The notes: generated by a model from the letters alone, not told the origin. A stretch of 64,000 nt of DNA from JAOUJD01 sp963841815 (GCA_963841815.1 CAWJEE010000011.1:1-64000), one strand, 5' to 3'; counted from the first letter of the stretch, positions 26,285-35,474 are shown. A program made the numbers and translations.

Positions 26285-27265
26285 CTAGACCCTGATGCGG
26301 ATGACGTTGCGCATCCACAGGATGCCCACGACCATCAGCAGCGCCGCCAGCATCACCAGCTTGATGCCGCTGAGATCGGTCCACAGAACGCTGATGAATT
26401 CGCGGTTGATCAGGGTGATGGCAAACGCCAGCACGAACGGCAGCGCGCACAGGATCCACGCCGACAGCCGCCCTTCGGCCGACAGCACCCGGATCGTCCC
26501 GGCGAGCTTGTGCCTCGCCCGCACGATGCCGGCAATGTTGTCGAGCAGCTCGGCGAGGTTGCCACCGGTCTCGCGCTGGATCAGCACTGCGATGATGAAG
26601 TACCGGAAGTCGGTGATGGGCACGCGCGTCGCCAGGTTCATCAGCGCGTCCTGCAGCGCGATACCGTAGTTCACCTCGTCGAACGCGATCCGGAACTCAG
26701 CGGCGATCGGATCCGCCATCTCGTCGCCCACCATCTTCAGCGCGCTCGGAAAGGCGTGCCCCGCCCGCAGCGCGCGGCTCATCATCTCGAGCGCGTCGGG
26801 CAACTGATCGTCGATCTTCACCAGCCGCTTGCGCTTGTGCGAAAGGACGTGGAGCAGCGGCAGCAGCGCGGTCGCTGCGCCAAGCGCCGCCATCAGCACC
26901 CCAGGCCAGTGCAGGGCACCGCCCACGAGCACCCCGGCCACCGCGGCCACCGCCGTCAGCGTCAGGAAGTACGCGACGCTCCACGACAGGCCCGACTGCT
27001 CGAGCAGCCGATCCAGCTGGTGCACGCGGGGGATGCCGAGCAGCACGCGCTGGACGGACGGCGAATCCGAGAGCATGCGCTGCTTGAGGATCGACTGGCG
27101 CGGCTGTTCGTCATGCATCCCCGCAGACATCGCCCGCAGCCGTTGCTCGATGCGTCGTGCCTCGGGGCCCTTGGCGTTGTTCCACCAGACGAAGCCCCCT
27201 TCGAGAAGCAGCACCACTGCCACGAAGAGCAACAGCGCGAACAGGTAGAACGAGGTGTTGTCCAT
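26285..27265 (-). CDS. tadB: Tad inner-membrane platform protein TadB
   Basis: Type II secretion F-domain protein, 326 residues, partner of TadC. It has an N-terminal transmembrane helix (FYLFALLLFVAVVLLLEGG), a mid helix pair near 100-135, the GspF domain with LPDALEMMSRALRAGHAFPSAL near 155-176 and QRETGGNLAELLDNIAGIVR near 230, and two C-terminal helices. It starts 9 bp after tadA, in the usual tadA-tadB-tadC order. Confidence 0.94.
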   Translation of the reverse strand: MDNTSFYLFALLLFVAVVLLLEGGFVWWNNAKGPEARRIEQRLRAMSAGMHDEQPRQSILKQRMLSDSPSVQRVLLGIPRVHQLDRLLEQSGLSWSVAYFLTLTAVAAVAGVLVGGALHWPGVLMAALGAATALLPLLHVLSHKRKRLVKIDDQLPDALEMMSRALRAGHAFPSALKMVGDEMADPIAAEFRIAFDEVNYGIALQDALMNLATRVPITDFRYFIIAVLIQRETGGNLAELLDNIAGIVRARHKLAGTIRVLSAEGRLSAWILCALPFVLAFAITLINREFISVLWTDLSGIKLVMLAALLMVVGILWMRNVIRIRV

Positions 27266-27274
27266 CGTCGTCCC

Positions 27275-28633
27275 TCACTCGTAGTGCCGCGTCGGATCGA
27301 ACAGCCGTTCCGGCACCTCGATGCCGAACGCGTTGAGCCGTTCGATCAGCCGCGGCCGTACGCCGGTCGCGCAGAAGTGGCCAAGCACGGTCCCGTCGTC
27401 GCCGAGGCCCGTCTGCCGGAAGGTGAAGATCTCCTGCATCGTGATCATCTCGCCTTCCATCCCCGTGATCTCCTGGAAGCTCACGACCTTGCGTCGGCCA
27501 TCGGTGAGCCGGGCGATCTGGAGCACGACGGACAGCGCCGAGCTGATCTGCTGCCGCGAAGCCTTGGGCGGAAGATTCATGCCGGCCATGCCGATCATGT
27601 TCTCGAGCCTCGTCAGCGCGTCACGCGGCGTGTTGGCGTGGATCGTGGTCATCGATCCTTCATGGCCCGTGTTCATCGCCTGCAGCATGTCCACGGCTTC
27701 GGCGCCGCGGACCTCGCCGACGATGATGCGGTCCGGGCGCATGCGCAGGGCGTTGCGGACCAGCGCCCGCTGCGTGACCTCGCCCTTGCCCTCGATGTTC
27801 GGCGGACGCGTCTCGAGGCGGACGACGTGCGGCTGCTGCAACTGCAGTTCCGCGGCGTCCTCGATGGTGATCACGCGCTCGTCCGCCGGGATGTACCCGG
27901 AGAGGATGTTGAGCAGTGTCGTCTTGCCGCTCCCGGTACCGCCGGATATCAGCAGGTTGATCTTCGCTTTCGCCAGGCCTTCCAGCACTTCCGCCATTTC
28001 CGCGGTCAGGCTTTTGAACGCCAGGAAATCCCGCATGGTGTACGGATTGACGGCGAATCGCCGGATCGACAGGATGGGTCCGTCGATTGCCAGCGGTGGG
28101 ATGATCGCGTTGACGCGCGACCCGTCGGGCAGCCGAGCGTCCACCATCGGGCTCGATTCGTCGACGCGTCGGCCCACGCGGGAGACAATCTTGTCGATGA
28201 TCTTGCGCAGGTGTCCGTCGTCGTTGAACCTCACCGACGTCGGTTCCAGCTTGCCACGGCGCTCGACGTAGACGCTGCTGTAGGTGTTGACGAGGATGTC
28301 GGAAATCGTCGGATCGGCGAGCAGCGGCTCGAGCGGCCCCAGGCCGAGCATCTCGTTCTGGATTTCCTGCACGATCGTCGTGCGCTCGAATTCGTTGAGC
28401 GCCACGCCCTCCTCCGCCAGCATCTTCTCGACGAGGATGCGCAGTTCCTCGCGCAGCTCGCTCGGCGACAGGCGCTGCATGCCTGCCAGGTCGACCCGGT
28501 CGAGCAGGCCGTGGTGCAGCTCGACCTTCAGTTTCTGGAACGCCTGGCTGCCCACGCCGGTCGAGCGGTTCCTGGGCGTCTGCACATCGTCCGGGAGGGG
28601 ACTCGCAGCGCCGATTCGTTCGCGTAGTGTCAT
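27275..28633 (-). CDS. tadA: Tad pilus assembly ATPase TadA/CpaF
   Basis: Hexameric secretion ATPase powering Flp pilus assembly; 452 residues, cytoplasmic. Motifs: Walker A SGGTGSGKTTLLN near 225-237, the TIEDAAELQL Walker B region near 250, and the His box GHEGSMTTIHAN near 320. The N-terminal domain carries the CpaF-typical GPLEPLLADPTISDILVN. It follows tadZ by 22 bp and precedes tadB by 9 bp. Confidence 0.96.
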   Translation of the reverse strand: MTLRERIGAASPLPDDVQTPRNRSTGVGSQAFQKLKVELHHGLLDRVDLAGMQRLSPSELREELRILVEKMLAEEGVALNEFERTTIVQEIQNEMLGLGPLEPLLADPTISDILVNTYSSVYVERRGKLEPTSVRFNDDGHLRKIIDKIVSRVGRRVDESSPMVDARLPDGSRVNAIIPPLAIDGPILSIRRFAVNPYTMRDFLAFKSLTAEMAEVLEGLAKAKINLLISGGTGSGKTTLLNILSGYIPADERVITIEDAAELQLQQPHVVRLETRPPNIEGKGEVTQRALVRNALRMRPDRIIVGEVRGAEAVDMLQAMNTGHEGSMTTIHANTPRDALTRLENMIGMAGMNLPPKASRQQISSALSVVLQIARLTDGRRKVVSFQEITGMEGEMITMQEIFTFRQTGLGDDGTVLGHFCATGVRPRLIERLNAFGIEVPERLFDPTRHYE

Positions 28634-28655
28634 GTTCTTGCTCCCGTCTATTCAT

Positions 28656-29876
28656 TCACCGGCTGCGGTGGCCGAGCACCCGCGTCAACCACCCGCCCGG
28701 CGACTTCGCGGCGACCGGCACCAGACTGTGTGCGAATTCCCGTATCGCCCGGGAGATCGCGCTGTGCTGGAACAGCTTGGTCACGGGCACGCCCTGGTTG
28801 ATCGAATCGGTGACGACTTCGTAGTCGTTCGGGAACGTGCGGAACACCTTGGCGCCGATCGCCTTTTCCATCTCGGCCAGCCTGACGTCGCCGCCCTTCT
28901 CGTAACGGTTGACGATCAGCCGGATCTTGTCCTGCGGATACTCGAGCGAACGGAACGCCGCCATCAGCCGCCCGCCGTCGCGAATGAACGGAATCGTCAG
29001 CTGCATCACGGGAAAGATCATCTCGGCGTAGTCGAATGCGCGGACAGTGACCGCGTCGAGCGCACGCCCCGCATCGAGGATCACGAAGTCGTAGTTGGCG
29101 CGGGCGAGCCGCAGCAGGACGTCCAGGTGTTCGGGCTTGACGTCGAGCGCATGAAGCGGATCTTCGGGCGCGGCGAGGATCGCCAGGTTCTCGTGCGGCT
29201 TCAGTACGCTCGAGGCCAGGTACGACGCGTCGAGACGCTGGATCTGCATCGCCACGTCGGCCAGCGTGCTCGCAGGCTTCTGGTCCGACAGGAAGAACGT
29301 CGCGTCGCCCCACTGGAGATTCAGGTCGATCAGGATGACCTTCTTCCCTTCGACCGCAGCCAGCGCGTAGGCGATGTTGGTGGCGAGGAACGTCGCCCCT
29401 CCGCCGCCGCCCTTGCACGACAGGAACGCGATCACCTTGCCGTCGCGGCGAACGCGTGGCACCCGCTTTTCCGCGACGTGCCCCACCGCGCCGATGATCA
29501 CGTCGATGTCGGCGGCAACCGGCACCACCTCCCGCACGCCCGCCCGCATCGCCCGCATCAGGAATTCCGGCGACTGGTCGCTGCACTGGAGGATGCAGGT
29601 GACGGCCGGGTACAGGTGCTCGATCCGGTCGATGTCGTCGAGGGTCTCGCCGTCGGCGCCGGGCGCGCGCAGCACGAGCAGGTCCGGATAGTCGCGAGCC
29701 ACGGCGCCGATCAGCTCGTCGCTGCCGTGGGTCAGTGCGACCACCGCGGTGGCTCCCGCCTCCGCAAGCGCCGCGGCGAGGCGCTCGAGCTCGGCCCGGT
29801 CGCTGCCGGCGACCAGCACCTTCAGCGCACCGGTCAGCTGCAAAAGGCCTTCCGTCATCGATCGATCGTCGTTCAT
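28656..29876 (-). CDS. tadZ: TadZ/CpaE, MinD-like localisation ATPase of the Tad system
   Basis: ParA/MinD-superfamily protein, about 406 residues, that places the Tad machine at its site in the cell. An atypical receiver-like domain (about 15-130) is followed by the ATPase domain. The deviant Walker A motif reads FLSCKGGGGGATFLATNIAY: the signature Lys is present but the usual GK(T/S) is GAT. Later motifs are VILIDLNLQWGDATFFL and FVILDAGRALDAVTV. The frame is open 17 codons upstream; the ATG at 29876 was preferred over the outer ATG for fit to the family. It lies 22 bp before tadA. Confidence 0.91.
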   Translation of the reverse strand: MNDDRSMTEGLLQLTGALKVLVAGSDRAELERLAAALAEAGATAVVALTHGSDELIGAVARDYPDLLVLRAPGADGETLDDIDRIEHLYPAVTCILQCSDQSPEFLMRAMRAGVREVVPVAADIDVIIGAVGHVAEKRVPRVRRDGKVIAFLSCKGGGGGATFLATNIAYALAAVEGKKVILIDLNLQWGDATFFLSDQKPASTLADVAMQIQRLDASYLASSVLKPHENLAILAAPEDPLHALDVKPEHLDVLLRLARANYDFVILDAGRALDAVTVRAFDYAEMIFPVMQLTIPFIRDGGRLMAAFRSLEYPQDKIRLIVNRYEKGGDVRLAEMEKAIGAKVFRTFPNDYEVVTDSINQGVPVTKLFQHSAISRAIREFAHSLVPVAAKSPGGWLTRVLGHRSR

Positions 29877-29945
29877 GTCCGCGCCGCCTGGCTGGTTCCC
29901 AATTTCAGTCGTGGTGCCTTCAAGCACTACCCGTGGCCACCGACC

Positions 29946-30311
29946 CTACTGCCCGCCGGACTGCCCGCTCACGCCGATCGAGAACACGTTGGGCGCCGGC
30001 TCCGGCGTCCGGAACGACTTGTGATAGCGGTCCAGCGATTCCTTGGCCGCGACCCCGTCGATGCCGGCAGCGTCCTTGTTGGCGTTCCTGATCGCCGCAT
30101 CCTTGTCCATCATGTGGCGTGCCTTGGCGATGTTCACCGCGTCACCGAACGTGCAGTCGACGCGCGGCGTCATCGGAAACAGTTCGTTGGCCGTGTACCC
30201 CGAGTACCGCCCGGCGGCACAATCCACGCGCTGCTCCGGCGAGGCGCAACCGTTGACCATCGCCAACGCGGCAAGCGCCACGCCGATTCCGTAAAGTTTT
30301 TGTTGTGTCAT
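29946..30311 (-). CDS. small lipoprotein of the Tad locus
   Basis: 121-residue exported lipoprotein with lipobox VNGC (Cys22). The mature part has no domain I recognise; it contains the pairs RVDCAAGRY and RVDCTFGDAVN, hinting at a CpaD-like pilus lipoprotein, and a helical KARHMMDKDAAIRNANKDAAG stretch shown here only in part as an Ala/Lys/Asp-rich helix near 70-90. It sits between the secretin gene (10 bp upstream) and tadZ, the place where CpaD or RcpB is found in other Tad loci. The ATG at 30311 begins the signal peptide. The CpaD assignment is suggestive only. Confidence 0.72.
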   Translation of the reverse strand: MTQQKLYGIGVALAALAMVNGCASPEQRVDCAAGRYSGYTANELFPMTPRVDCTFGDAVNIAKARHMMDKDAAIRNANKDAAGIDGVAAKESLDRYHKSFRTPEPAPNVFSIGVSGQSGGQ

Positions 30312-30321
30312 GGCTCGCTCG

Positions 30322-32028
30322 CTACTTGATTTCGAGGCCGCTCGGACCTTTGGGCGGCACCTGTCCCGTGGGCTGCACCGGCTCGGCGACACCCGTCGCC
30401 GGAACTGCGGGCGCGCTGCCTTCCATCCTGCCGCCGAGGAACAGTTCGAACCGCGTCGGCTCGACGTAGTTGTCGGTGGGCAACTGCACGTTGCCGGCCA
30501 CCGGCTTGACCAGATGCGGCGTGACGACGAACAGCAGTTCGGTCTTGTCGGTCTGGAACGCCGTGCTGCGGAAGAGCGCGCCGAGGATCGGTATCTGGCC
30601 CAGCACCGGGAACGCCTTGATGTCGGTGCGCACGTTGCTCTTGATCAGGCCGCCGATCGCGAAGCTTTGCCCGTCGTAGAGCTGCACCGTGGTCGACGCC
30701 CGGCGGGTCGTGATCAGCGGGGCGATGGTGCGCCCGCCCACGTTCACCGCCTGGATCGCCACACCCTCGGGCGCCAGCTCCGAGACCTCCGGCGTCACCT
30801 TGAGGTTGATGCGGCCGCCCTCCAGCACCGTCGGCGTGAACTTGAGGCCGACACCGAACTCCTGCTCGTACAGCGTGATCGGGACCGTTCCGGTGACGCC
30901 GATGCCGCCGGCGCTCGATCCCTGCGCGACCGGGAAGAACACCTTGCCGCCGGCGAGGAAACTTCCCTCCTGCCCGCTGATGGCCATGAGGTTCGGCTCG
31001 GCCAGGATCTTGACCAGCCCCTCCCGGTTCTCGCCGTCGATCGTGATGAGCTCGCCCGTCGCCGTCTTGAACGCGTCGAGGACGCCACCGCCGCCGGACA
31101 GGAACTCCGCCAGCAGCGTGTAGGCCCAGCCACCGCTGATGTTCTGCAGCTTGACCGCGGCACCGAGCTTGTCGATCAGCGCCTTGGAGACCTCGGCCAC
31201 CTTGACTTCGAGCAGCACCTGCTGCGGCGAGTTGACCGCCAGCAGGTTGACCACGCGGGCGCTCTGCCGTCCCAGCGCCCCGTCACCCCCGGTCCCGCCG
31301 CCACCACCGCCGCCGACCAGCCGCCCCTTGTCGAGCGTCCCGCGCACGTAGGCGTTGGCGATCATCACCGCCTGCTCGACCTTGACCGCATTGGACACCG
31401 TCCCGGTCAGGACCACCGTGTCCACGGCCGACGTCACCTGGATGCCCTTCTCACCCGGCAACAGCTGCGCCAACTTCGCCTGCAGCCCCGCGCTGTCCAT
31501 GCCGACACCGACGTCGACCAGCGTGCACCGGCCTGCGCCGTCCTGCAGGATCATGTTGGTGCTGCCGGGGGCCAGGCCCAGCAGATACAGTGCGTCCGGG
31601 CTGAGCATCCTCGCCTGCACGACTTCCTCGTCGCCGACGGTTCGCAGCGTGATCGGCCCGGGCAGCTTGAGCAACGTGGACTTTCCCGTCACCAGGTTGA
31701 CCGCAACCGGCGCGGGCATGTCGCCGACGCACACTGGACCCGCCGCGACGGGTGCGGCGCCCGTCGTCGACGGCGACGTCTTCTTCGGCGCGGTGCGCTC
31801 GGCCTTTGGCGCAGCCGCCGCGTTTCCGGTGGCCTGCCCGGTCTTCGTCGCCATAGTCGCGGCCCCGGTCGCTGCGGTCTTCGACCCGGCGCCGACCGCA
31901 CCGTATTCGGCCGCAGGCTGCGCGACGCCCGACGTCACCCATCCGAGGGCGGCGCACAGGGCAATCGCGCCGGGAAGGACACCGAACCTACGTTGGTGGC
32001 TGGAACTGAATCGCTCGCTTTTCTTCAT
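30322..32028 (-). CDS. rcpA: Tad outer-membrane secretin RcpA/CpaC
   Basis: Forms the outer-membrane channel for the Flp pilus; 568 residues. A signal peptide (about 1-36, ending GVAQP) is followed by an Ala/Lys/Thr-rich linker (to about 95), a CpaC N-terminal domain with VTGKSTLLKLPGPI, a BON-like domain, and the secretin domain (about 290-520) containing VLLEVKVAEVSKAL, GVGLKFTPTVL and VPVLGQIPILGALFRS. A Gly-rich run (about 245-255) and a Pro-rich tail flank it. The ATG at 32028 has GGAG 8 nt upstream; an open frame continues above it but is the shadow of cpaB. It lies 47 bp after cpaB. Confidence 0.94.
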   Translation of the reverse strand: MKKSERFSSSHQRRFGVLPGAIALCAALGWVTSGVAQPAAEYGAVGAGSKTAATGAATMATKTGQATGNAAAAPKAERTAPKKTSPSTTGAAPVAAGPVCVGDMPAPVAVNLVTGKSTLLKLPGPITLRTVGDEEVVQARMLSPDALYLLGLAPGSTNMILQDGAGRCTLVDVGVGMDSAGLQAKLAQLLPGEKGIQVTSAVDTVVLTGTVSNAVKVEQAVMIANAYVRGTLDKGRLVGGGGGGGTGGDGALGRQSARVVNLLAVNSPQQVLLEVKVAEVSKALIDKLGAAVKLQNISGGWAYTLLAEFLSGGGGVLDAFKTATGELITIDGENREGLVKILAEPNLMAISGQEGSFLAGGKVFFPVAQGSSAGGIGVTGTVPITLYEQEFGVGLKFTPTVLEGGRINLKVTPEVSELAPEGVAIQAVNVGGRTIAPLITTRRASTTVQLYDGQSFAIGGLIKSNVRTDIKAFPVLGQIPILGALFRSTAFQTDKTELLFVVTPHLVKPVAGNVQLPTDNYVEPTRFELFLGGRMEGSAPAVPATGVAEPVQPTGQVPPKGPSGLEIK

Positions 32029-32075
32029 TTTGTTACTCCGTGACCTTGATCGCTTCGGAGATCGCGTGCCGCCGA

Positions 32076-32945
32076 TCAGAAGCACTCGCGCGAGACTTCG
32101 GTGCCGGTGACCACCTTGATGCAGTGGGAGGGCGCGCTCGCGACCTGTTTCGTCGCCGGCTTCCGCGCCGGGCTGGCGGCCGCCGCGACCACCGGGGTCA
32201 TCGCGGGCACCTTCGCCACGGGTGCCGGTGCACGGGCCCCGCGCAGCAGCGTCGTCTTGGTCGCGCCGGCGGTCTGTGCGGCCAGCGGGTCGACCTGGTT
32301 GCGCAGCACCAGCGACAGCGTGCCCACGCTGCGCGCGAGGTCGAGCGACTCGGCCTGCTCGGGGGTGACCTCGAGCGTCACCGCGTCGACCTTCTTGGGC
32401 TTGGTTTCGTCGCGATTGGCCTCCTGCGCGACGGCGAGCACGAGGATCCGTTCGAGCACGATCTTCGAGACGCTCCTGTCCTCGGTGGACCCTTGCGTCC
32501 TGCCCTCTTCCTGCGTGTTCACGATGATGTCGACGTAGTTGCCCGGCAGCGCGAATCCCGCGACGCCGACCACTTCGTTCACCTTGACGGTCATCGCCCG
32601 CTTGCCCTTGCCGACGATGGCGGACAGCCCTCCCTGCGCCCCCTCGGGCGCCAGCTTCGACAGGAGGATCGGCTCGCCGCGCTGCAGGCTGACGTTGGTG
32701 ACGCGGTCGACGGCCTTTTCGCCGTCGAGCACAGCGTCCTTCGGGATGCTGGACGAGGGCCAGTCGACAACGCTGACCATCTGCCGCGTCAGCTTGCTGC
32801 CGATGTCGATGTCGGTCGCGGCGACCGCGACCTTGGACGTGCCGAGCGTTCCCTGCTCGGTGACCCACTTCTGCGCTATCCAGACCGCGGCCATCGCGAT
32901 GAGGATGGACGCGCCGATCATTACCAAGGCTCTCGTGTTCTTCAT
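32076..32945 (-). CDS. cpaB: Flp pilus assembly protein CpaB/RcpC
   Basis: Membrane-anchored periplasmic protein with a SAF domain, 289 residues. The transmembrane helix is at about 8-24 (ALVMIGASILIAMAAVWIA). The SAF domain (about 38-105) has VAATDIDIGSKLTRQMV, and an RcpC/CpaB C-terminal domain (about 115-225) has MTVKVNEVVGVAGFALPGNYVDI. A proline/alanine-rich tail and two late cysteines (CIKVV, REC) follow. The ATG at 32945 was chosen over an upstream one at the start of the helix. CpaB is needed for pilus secretion through RcpA and sits next to it here. Confidence 0.93.
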   Translation of the reverse strand: MKNTRALVMIGASILIAMAAVWIAQKWVTEQGTLGTSKVAVAATDIDIGSKLTRQMVSVVDWPSSSIPKDAVLDGEKAVDRVTNVSLQRGEPILLSKLAPEGAQGGLSAIVGKGKRAMTVKVNEVVGVAGFALPGNYVDIIVNTQEEGRTQGSTEDRSVSKIVLERILVLAVAQEANRDETKPKKVDAVTLEVTPEQAESLDLARSVGTLSLVLRNQVDPLAAQTAGATKTTLLRGARAPAPVAKVPAMTPVVAAAASPARKPATKQVASAPSHCIKVVTGTEVSRECF

Positions 32946-33054
32946 TTGACCAGCTCCACTGTGTTCCGGTGTCTTCGCTCGCCGCCGGAGGGTCGGGCGG
33001 CCGGCCGGGCCCGCCCTGCGCATCCCCGGAACTCTGCTGACGCCTGGTATTGCC

Positions 33055-34395
33055 TCACTCGGTGATGAAGTAGTTGTGCCATGCCCGGTCCAGCGCCTCG
33101 GCCGTCAGCCGCGGCTGCGAGCCGTCGTAGATCGCAAAGTCGCGCACCTGCGAAAGAAGGTCGCGCGGGTAACAGGCCAGCCGCGGCTTGTTCTCGCGGT
33201 CATGGTGATTGCGCAACAGGTAGCGCAGCATCTCTTCGGAATACTCGATCCCGAATTCGCTGCAGACGCCCTGGAACACCCCTCGATACTCGTCTTCCGA
33301 CAACGGGCCGATGAAGATCTTGTGGCCGAGCCGGCGCAGAAAGGCGTCGTCGATCAGGTCCGCCGGCCGCAGGTTGGTCGAGAAGATCACCACGACATCG
33401 AACGGCACCGTGAACTTGTGCCCGGTGCGCAGCGAGAGGAAGTCCTTGCGCCTGTCCAGCGGCACGATCCAGCGGTTCATCAGGTCCCGGGGCGCCACGA
33501 GCTGACGCCCGAGATCGTCGACCACGTAGATGCCATTGTTGGCCTTGAGGTGCGGCGGCGCGTGGTACTGCCGCGTGCTCTCGTCGTAGTCGAGATCGAG
33601 CATCGACAACTTGAGTTCGCCGCCGGAGATCACGACCGGCCGCCGGCACAGCACCCAGCGCGCGTCGCCGGCGGCCGGACGGGCGATCGGGCTCGTCGGC
33701 GCCAGCTCGACCTCCACTGGCGCGTGGATCAGCGGATCGAACATCTGGATGATCTCGTTGCTGACCGCCACCGCGTGCGGGATCGCCACGGTCCCGGCGA
33801 GCAGTCCGTGCAGGCGCTCGGCGAGGTAGGTCTTGCCGCTGCCCGCGGGACCGTAGAGGAACATCGCCTTGCCCGAGTTCATCGCGGCGCCGACCTGGTC
33901 CAGCACCATCGGCTTGGCGACCACGCTCGCGAACACCCGCTGCACGTCGGCGCGGGTCACCCGCAGTCCAGTGGTGGCCTGCGCGGCGACGCGCAGGCAG
34001 TAGCTGTCGAGGCTCACCGGCGCCACACCCGCGTACTGGCTGCGGGCGAGGTAACCGATCGCGCGCTGGCGGCCGGCATCGGTCAACTGGAAGCTGATGT
34101 CGCCGTCGCTCGCGCCACTGCGCGTCACCTCGCACATGCGCTCGGATCGCATGAAGGCGAGCAGGCTTTCGAGCACCGTCGCCGGCAGCTTCAGCTGCGA
34201 CGCGAGGTCGGCGAGCGAGATTTCGCCGCGAGTGAACAGCACCTTGGCGACCAGCTCGACGAGGAACAGGAAGTCGAGACCCGTTTCCTCGACGCTGCGA
34301 GGGGGCGGCGGCAGGTTGCCTTCGCCGCGCACCGGGATTTCCAGGTCGTTCTCACGCAGGCCGGGAGCCTCGAGTTTCATAGCCATCGCATCCAT
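33055..34395 (-). CDS. AAA ATPase of the Tad locus
   Basis: Cytoplasmic AAA-type ATPase of about 446 residues. An N-terminal winged-helix-like region (about 40-125, LFTRGEISLADLASQL) precedes the ATPase with Walker A GPAGSGKT at 182-189 and Walker B IYVVDDLG near 300. Sensor-type FSTNLRPADLIDDAFLRRLG follows. Three in-frame ATGs (34395, 34386, 34380) are possible; the first was used. It lies between cpaA and cpaB in the same orientation, within the pilus operon. Similar ATPases occur in other betaproteobacterial Tad loci, but their function is not established, and they are not among the classic tad genes. Regulation or machine remodelling is inferred. Confidence 0.82.
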   Translation of the reverse strand: MDAMAMKLEAPGLRENDLEIPVRGEGNLPPPPRSVEETGLDFLFLVELVAKVLFTRGEISLADLASQLKLPATVLESLLAFMRSERMCEVTRSGASDGDISFQLTDAGRQRAIGYLARSQYAGVAPVSLDSYCLRVAAQATTGLRVTRADVQRVFASVVAKPMVLDQVGAAMNSGKAMFLYGPAGSGKTYLAERLHGLLAGTVAIPHAVAVSNEIIQMFDPLIHAPVEVELAPTSPIARPAAGDARWVLCRRPVVISGGELKLSMLDLDYDESTRQYHAPPHLKANNGIYVVDDLGRQLVAPRDLMNRWIVPLDRRKDFLSLRTGHKFTVPFDVVVIFSTNLRPADLIDDAFLRRLGHKIFIGPLSEDEYRGVFQGVCSEFGIEYSEEMLRYLLRNHHDRENKPRLACYPRDLLSQVRDFAIYDGSQPRLTAEALDRAWHNYFITE

Positions 34396-34508
34396 TTCGT
34401 CCCGAACGTTTCGGGTCGCTGCACGCCTTGGCCCAACCTGTTGCCCCACTTGCCGAGACCCGACCGATCACTGCGCGCGCAGCGGACAGTTCCAGCCGGG
34501 AGACTTTT

Positions 34509-35102
34509 TCAGACCAGCGACACTCCAATGCAGGCCATCGCGAGATAGGCGATCGTCCCTGCCGCAATGGCCACGCCGTAGGGAAGCTGGCCGACCGACG
34601 TGGCCGGGGCGACGACCTCCATCCCGCCGCCGGAGACCGCCCCCACGAACGAACCGATCAGCATCATCCTGAGATTCCAGAACAGGCGGCCCAGCTGCCC
34701 GTTGCGCAGCGCGACAGCGATCGCAAGCACGCCGCCGGCGACGCACGCGAACAGGACGGCCGCCACGGCGCCCCGCGGACCGACGAAGGCACCGACCATG
34801 CCCATCAACTTGACGTCACCGGCGCCCATCGCACGCAATGCATAGAGGGGAAGGAACAGGCCCATGCCCACCGCAATGCCGGCCAGCGCGTCGAGGCATC
34901 CCGCAAAACCCGCGAGAACGACCTGGAACAGGATGCCGGTCAGCGCGCCCGCGATGACCAGCCGGTTCGGAATCCGGTGACTCCGTACGTCCACGGTGGC
35001 GGCGGCGAGTACCAGGGCGACGAGCGTCAAGGCGACCGCAGTGAGCCCCCATGTTCCCGAGGGACTCCGCAGCGCCGCACTCCAGCTTGCCCCGCTCAAC
35101 AC
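34509..35102 (-). CDS. cpaA: prepilin peptidase CpaA/TadV
   Basis: Membrane aspartyl protease that cleaves prepilins of the Flp and TadE families; 197 residues with about six hydrophobic helices. The two catalytic aspartates lie in VDVRSHRIPN (about Asp38) and GAGDVKLMG (about Asp95, the GxGD motif). Lacks the methylase domain of PilD, as expected for the Tad type. It follows flp by 101 bp and precedes the AAA ATPase. Confidence 0.92.
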   Translation of the reverse strand: MLSGASWSAALRSPSGTWGLTAVALTLVALVLAAATVDVRSHRIPNRLVIAGALTGILFQVVLAGFAGCLDALAGIAVGMGLFLPLYALRAMGAGDVKLMGMVGAFVGPRGAVAAVLFACVAGGVLAIAVALRNGQLGRLFWNLRMMLIGSFVGAVSGGGMEVVAPATSVGQLPYGVAIAAGTIAYLAMACIGVSLV

Positions 35103-35203
35103 GCCAACCCCCCGTTCAACGTTCTCGCCTGCGCGAGAGACACTCCATCGGCTGGCGGGCCGTCGGCCTGGCGGCCGACAGAACCCTTCAGTCGGATGCC
35201 GCG

Positions 35204-35362
35204 CTACACGAACGCTGCGACGATCTTGCCGAACATCGCCGCGAGTTCGGTGCCCAGCAGGCCCAGCACGATCACCAGCGCCGAAGCGATGATGCCCGCC
35301 AGGATCGCGTATTCGATCGCGGTCGCTCCGCGTTGCTCACGCGGCAACCGCAGCTTTCTCAT
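35204..35362 (-). CDS. flp: Flp-family pilin 1
   Basis: Major-pilin-type protein, 52 residues from the ATG at 35362. The Flp motif follows a basic leader: RG, then ATAIEYAILAGIIASALVIV, with cleavage expected after the Gly before ATAIEY. The Glu-Tyr pair typical of Flp pilins is present. An upstream in-frame ATG at 35374 would add four residues; a much longer open frame above it is not coding. A 12-bp stem hairpin (35442-35474) separates it from the upstream pilin gene. Confidence 0.9.
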   Translation of the reverse strand: MRKLRLPREQRGATAIEYAILAGIIASALVIVLGLLGTELAAMFGKIVAAFV

Positions 35363-35441
35363 CCGTGCCCGCATCGCGATCACTCGCTCGACTCGCAACG
35401 CCACCTTCGATCCGTTCGACAGCACCGCCCTCGAGCGGCCG

Positions 35442-35474
35442 CGGATCCGGGATCGAGCCGCAATCCCGGATCCG
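35442..35474 (-). promoter_or_regulatory. long-stem hairpin between the two flp genes
   Basis: Perfect 12-bp inverted repeat (CGGATCCGGGAT ... ATCCCGGATCCG) with a 9-nt loop (35454-35462). It lies in the 176-bp spacer between the two pilin genes and has no T run, so it is unlikely to be an ordinary terminator. It could protect the 3' end of a short transcript carrying only the upstream pilin, giving the two pilins different amounts. Function is inferred. Confidence 0.55.
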
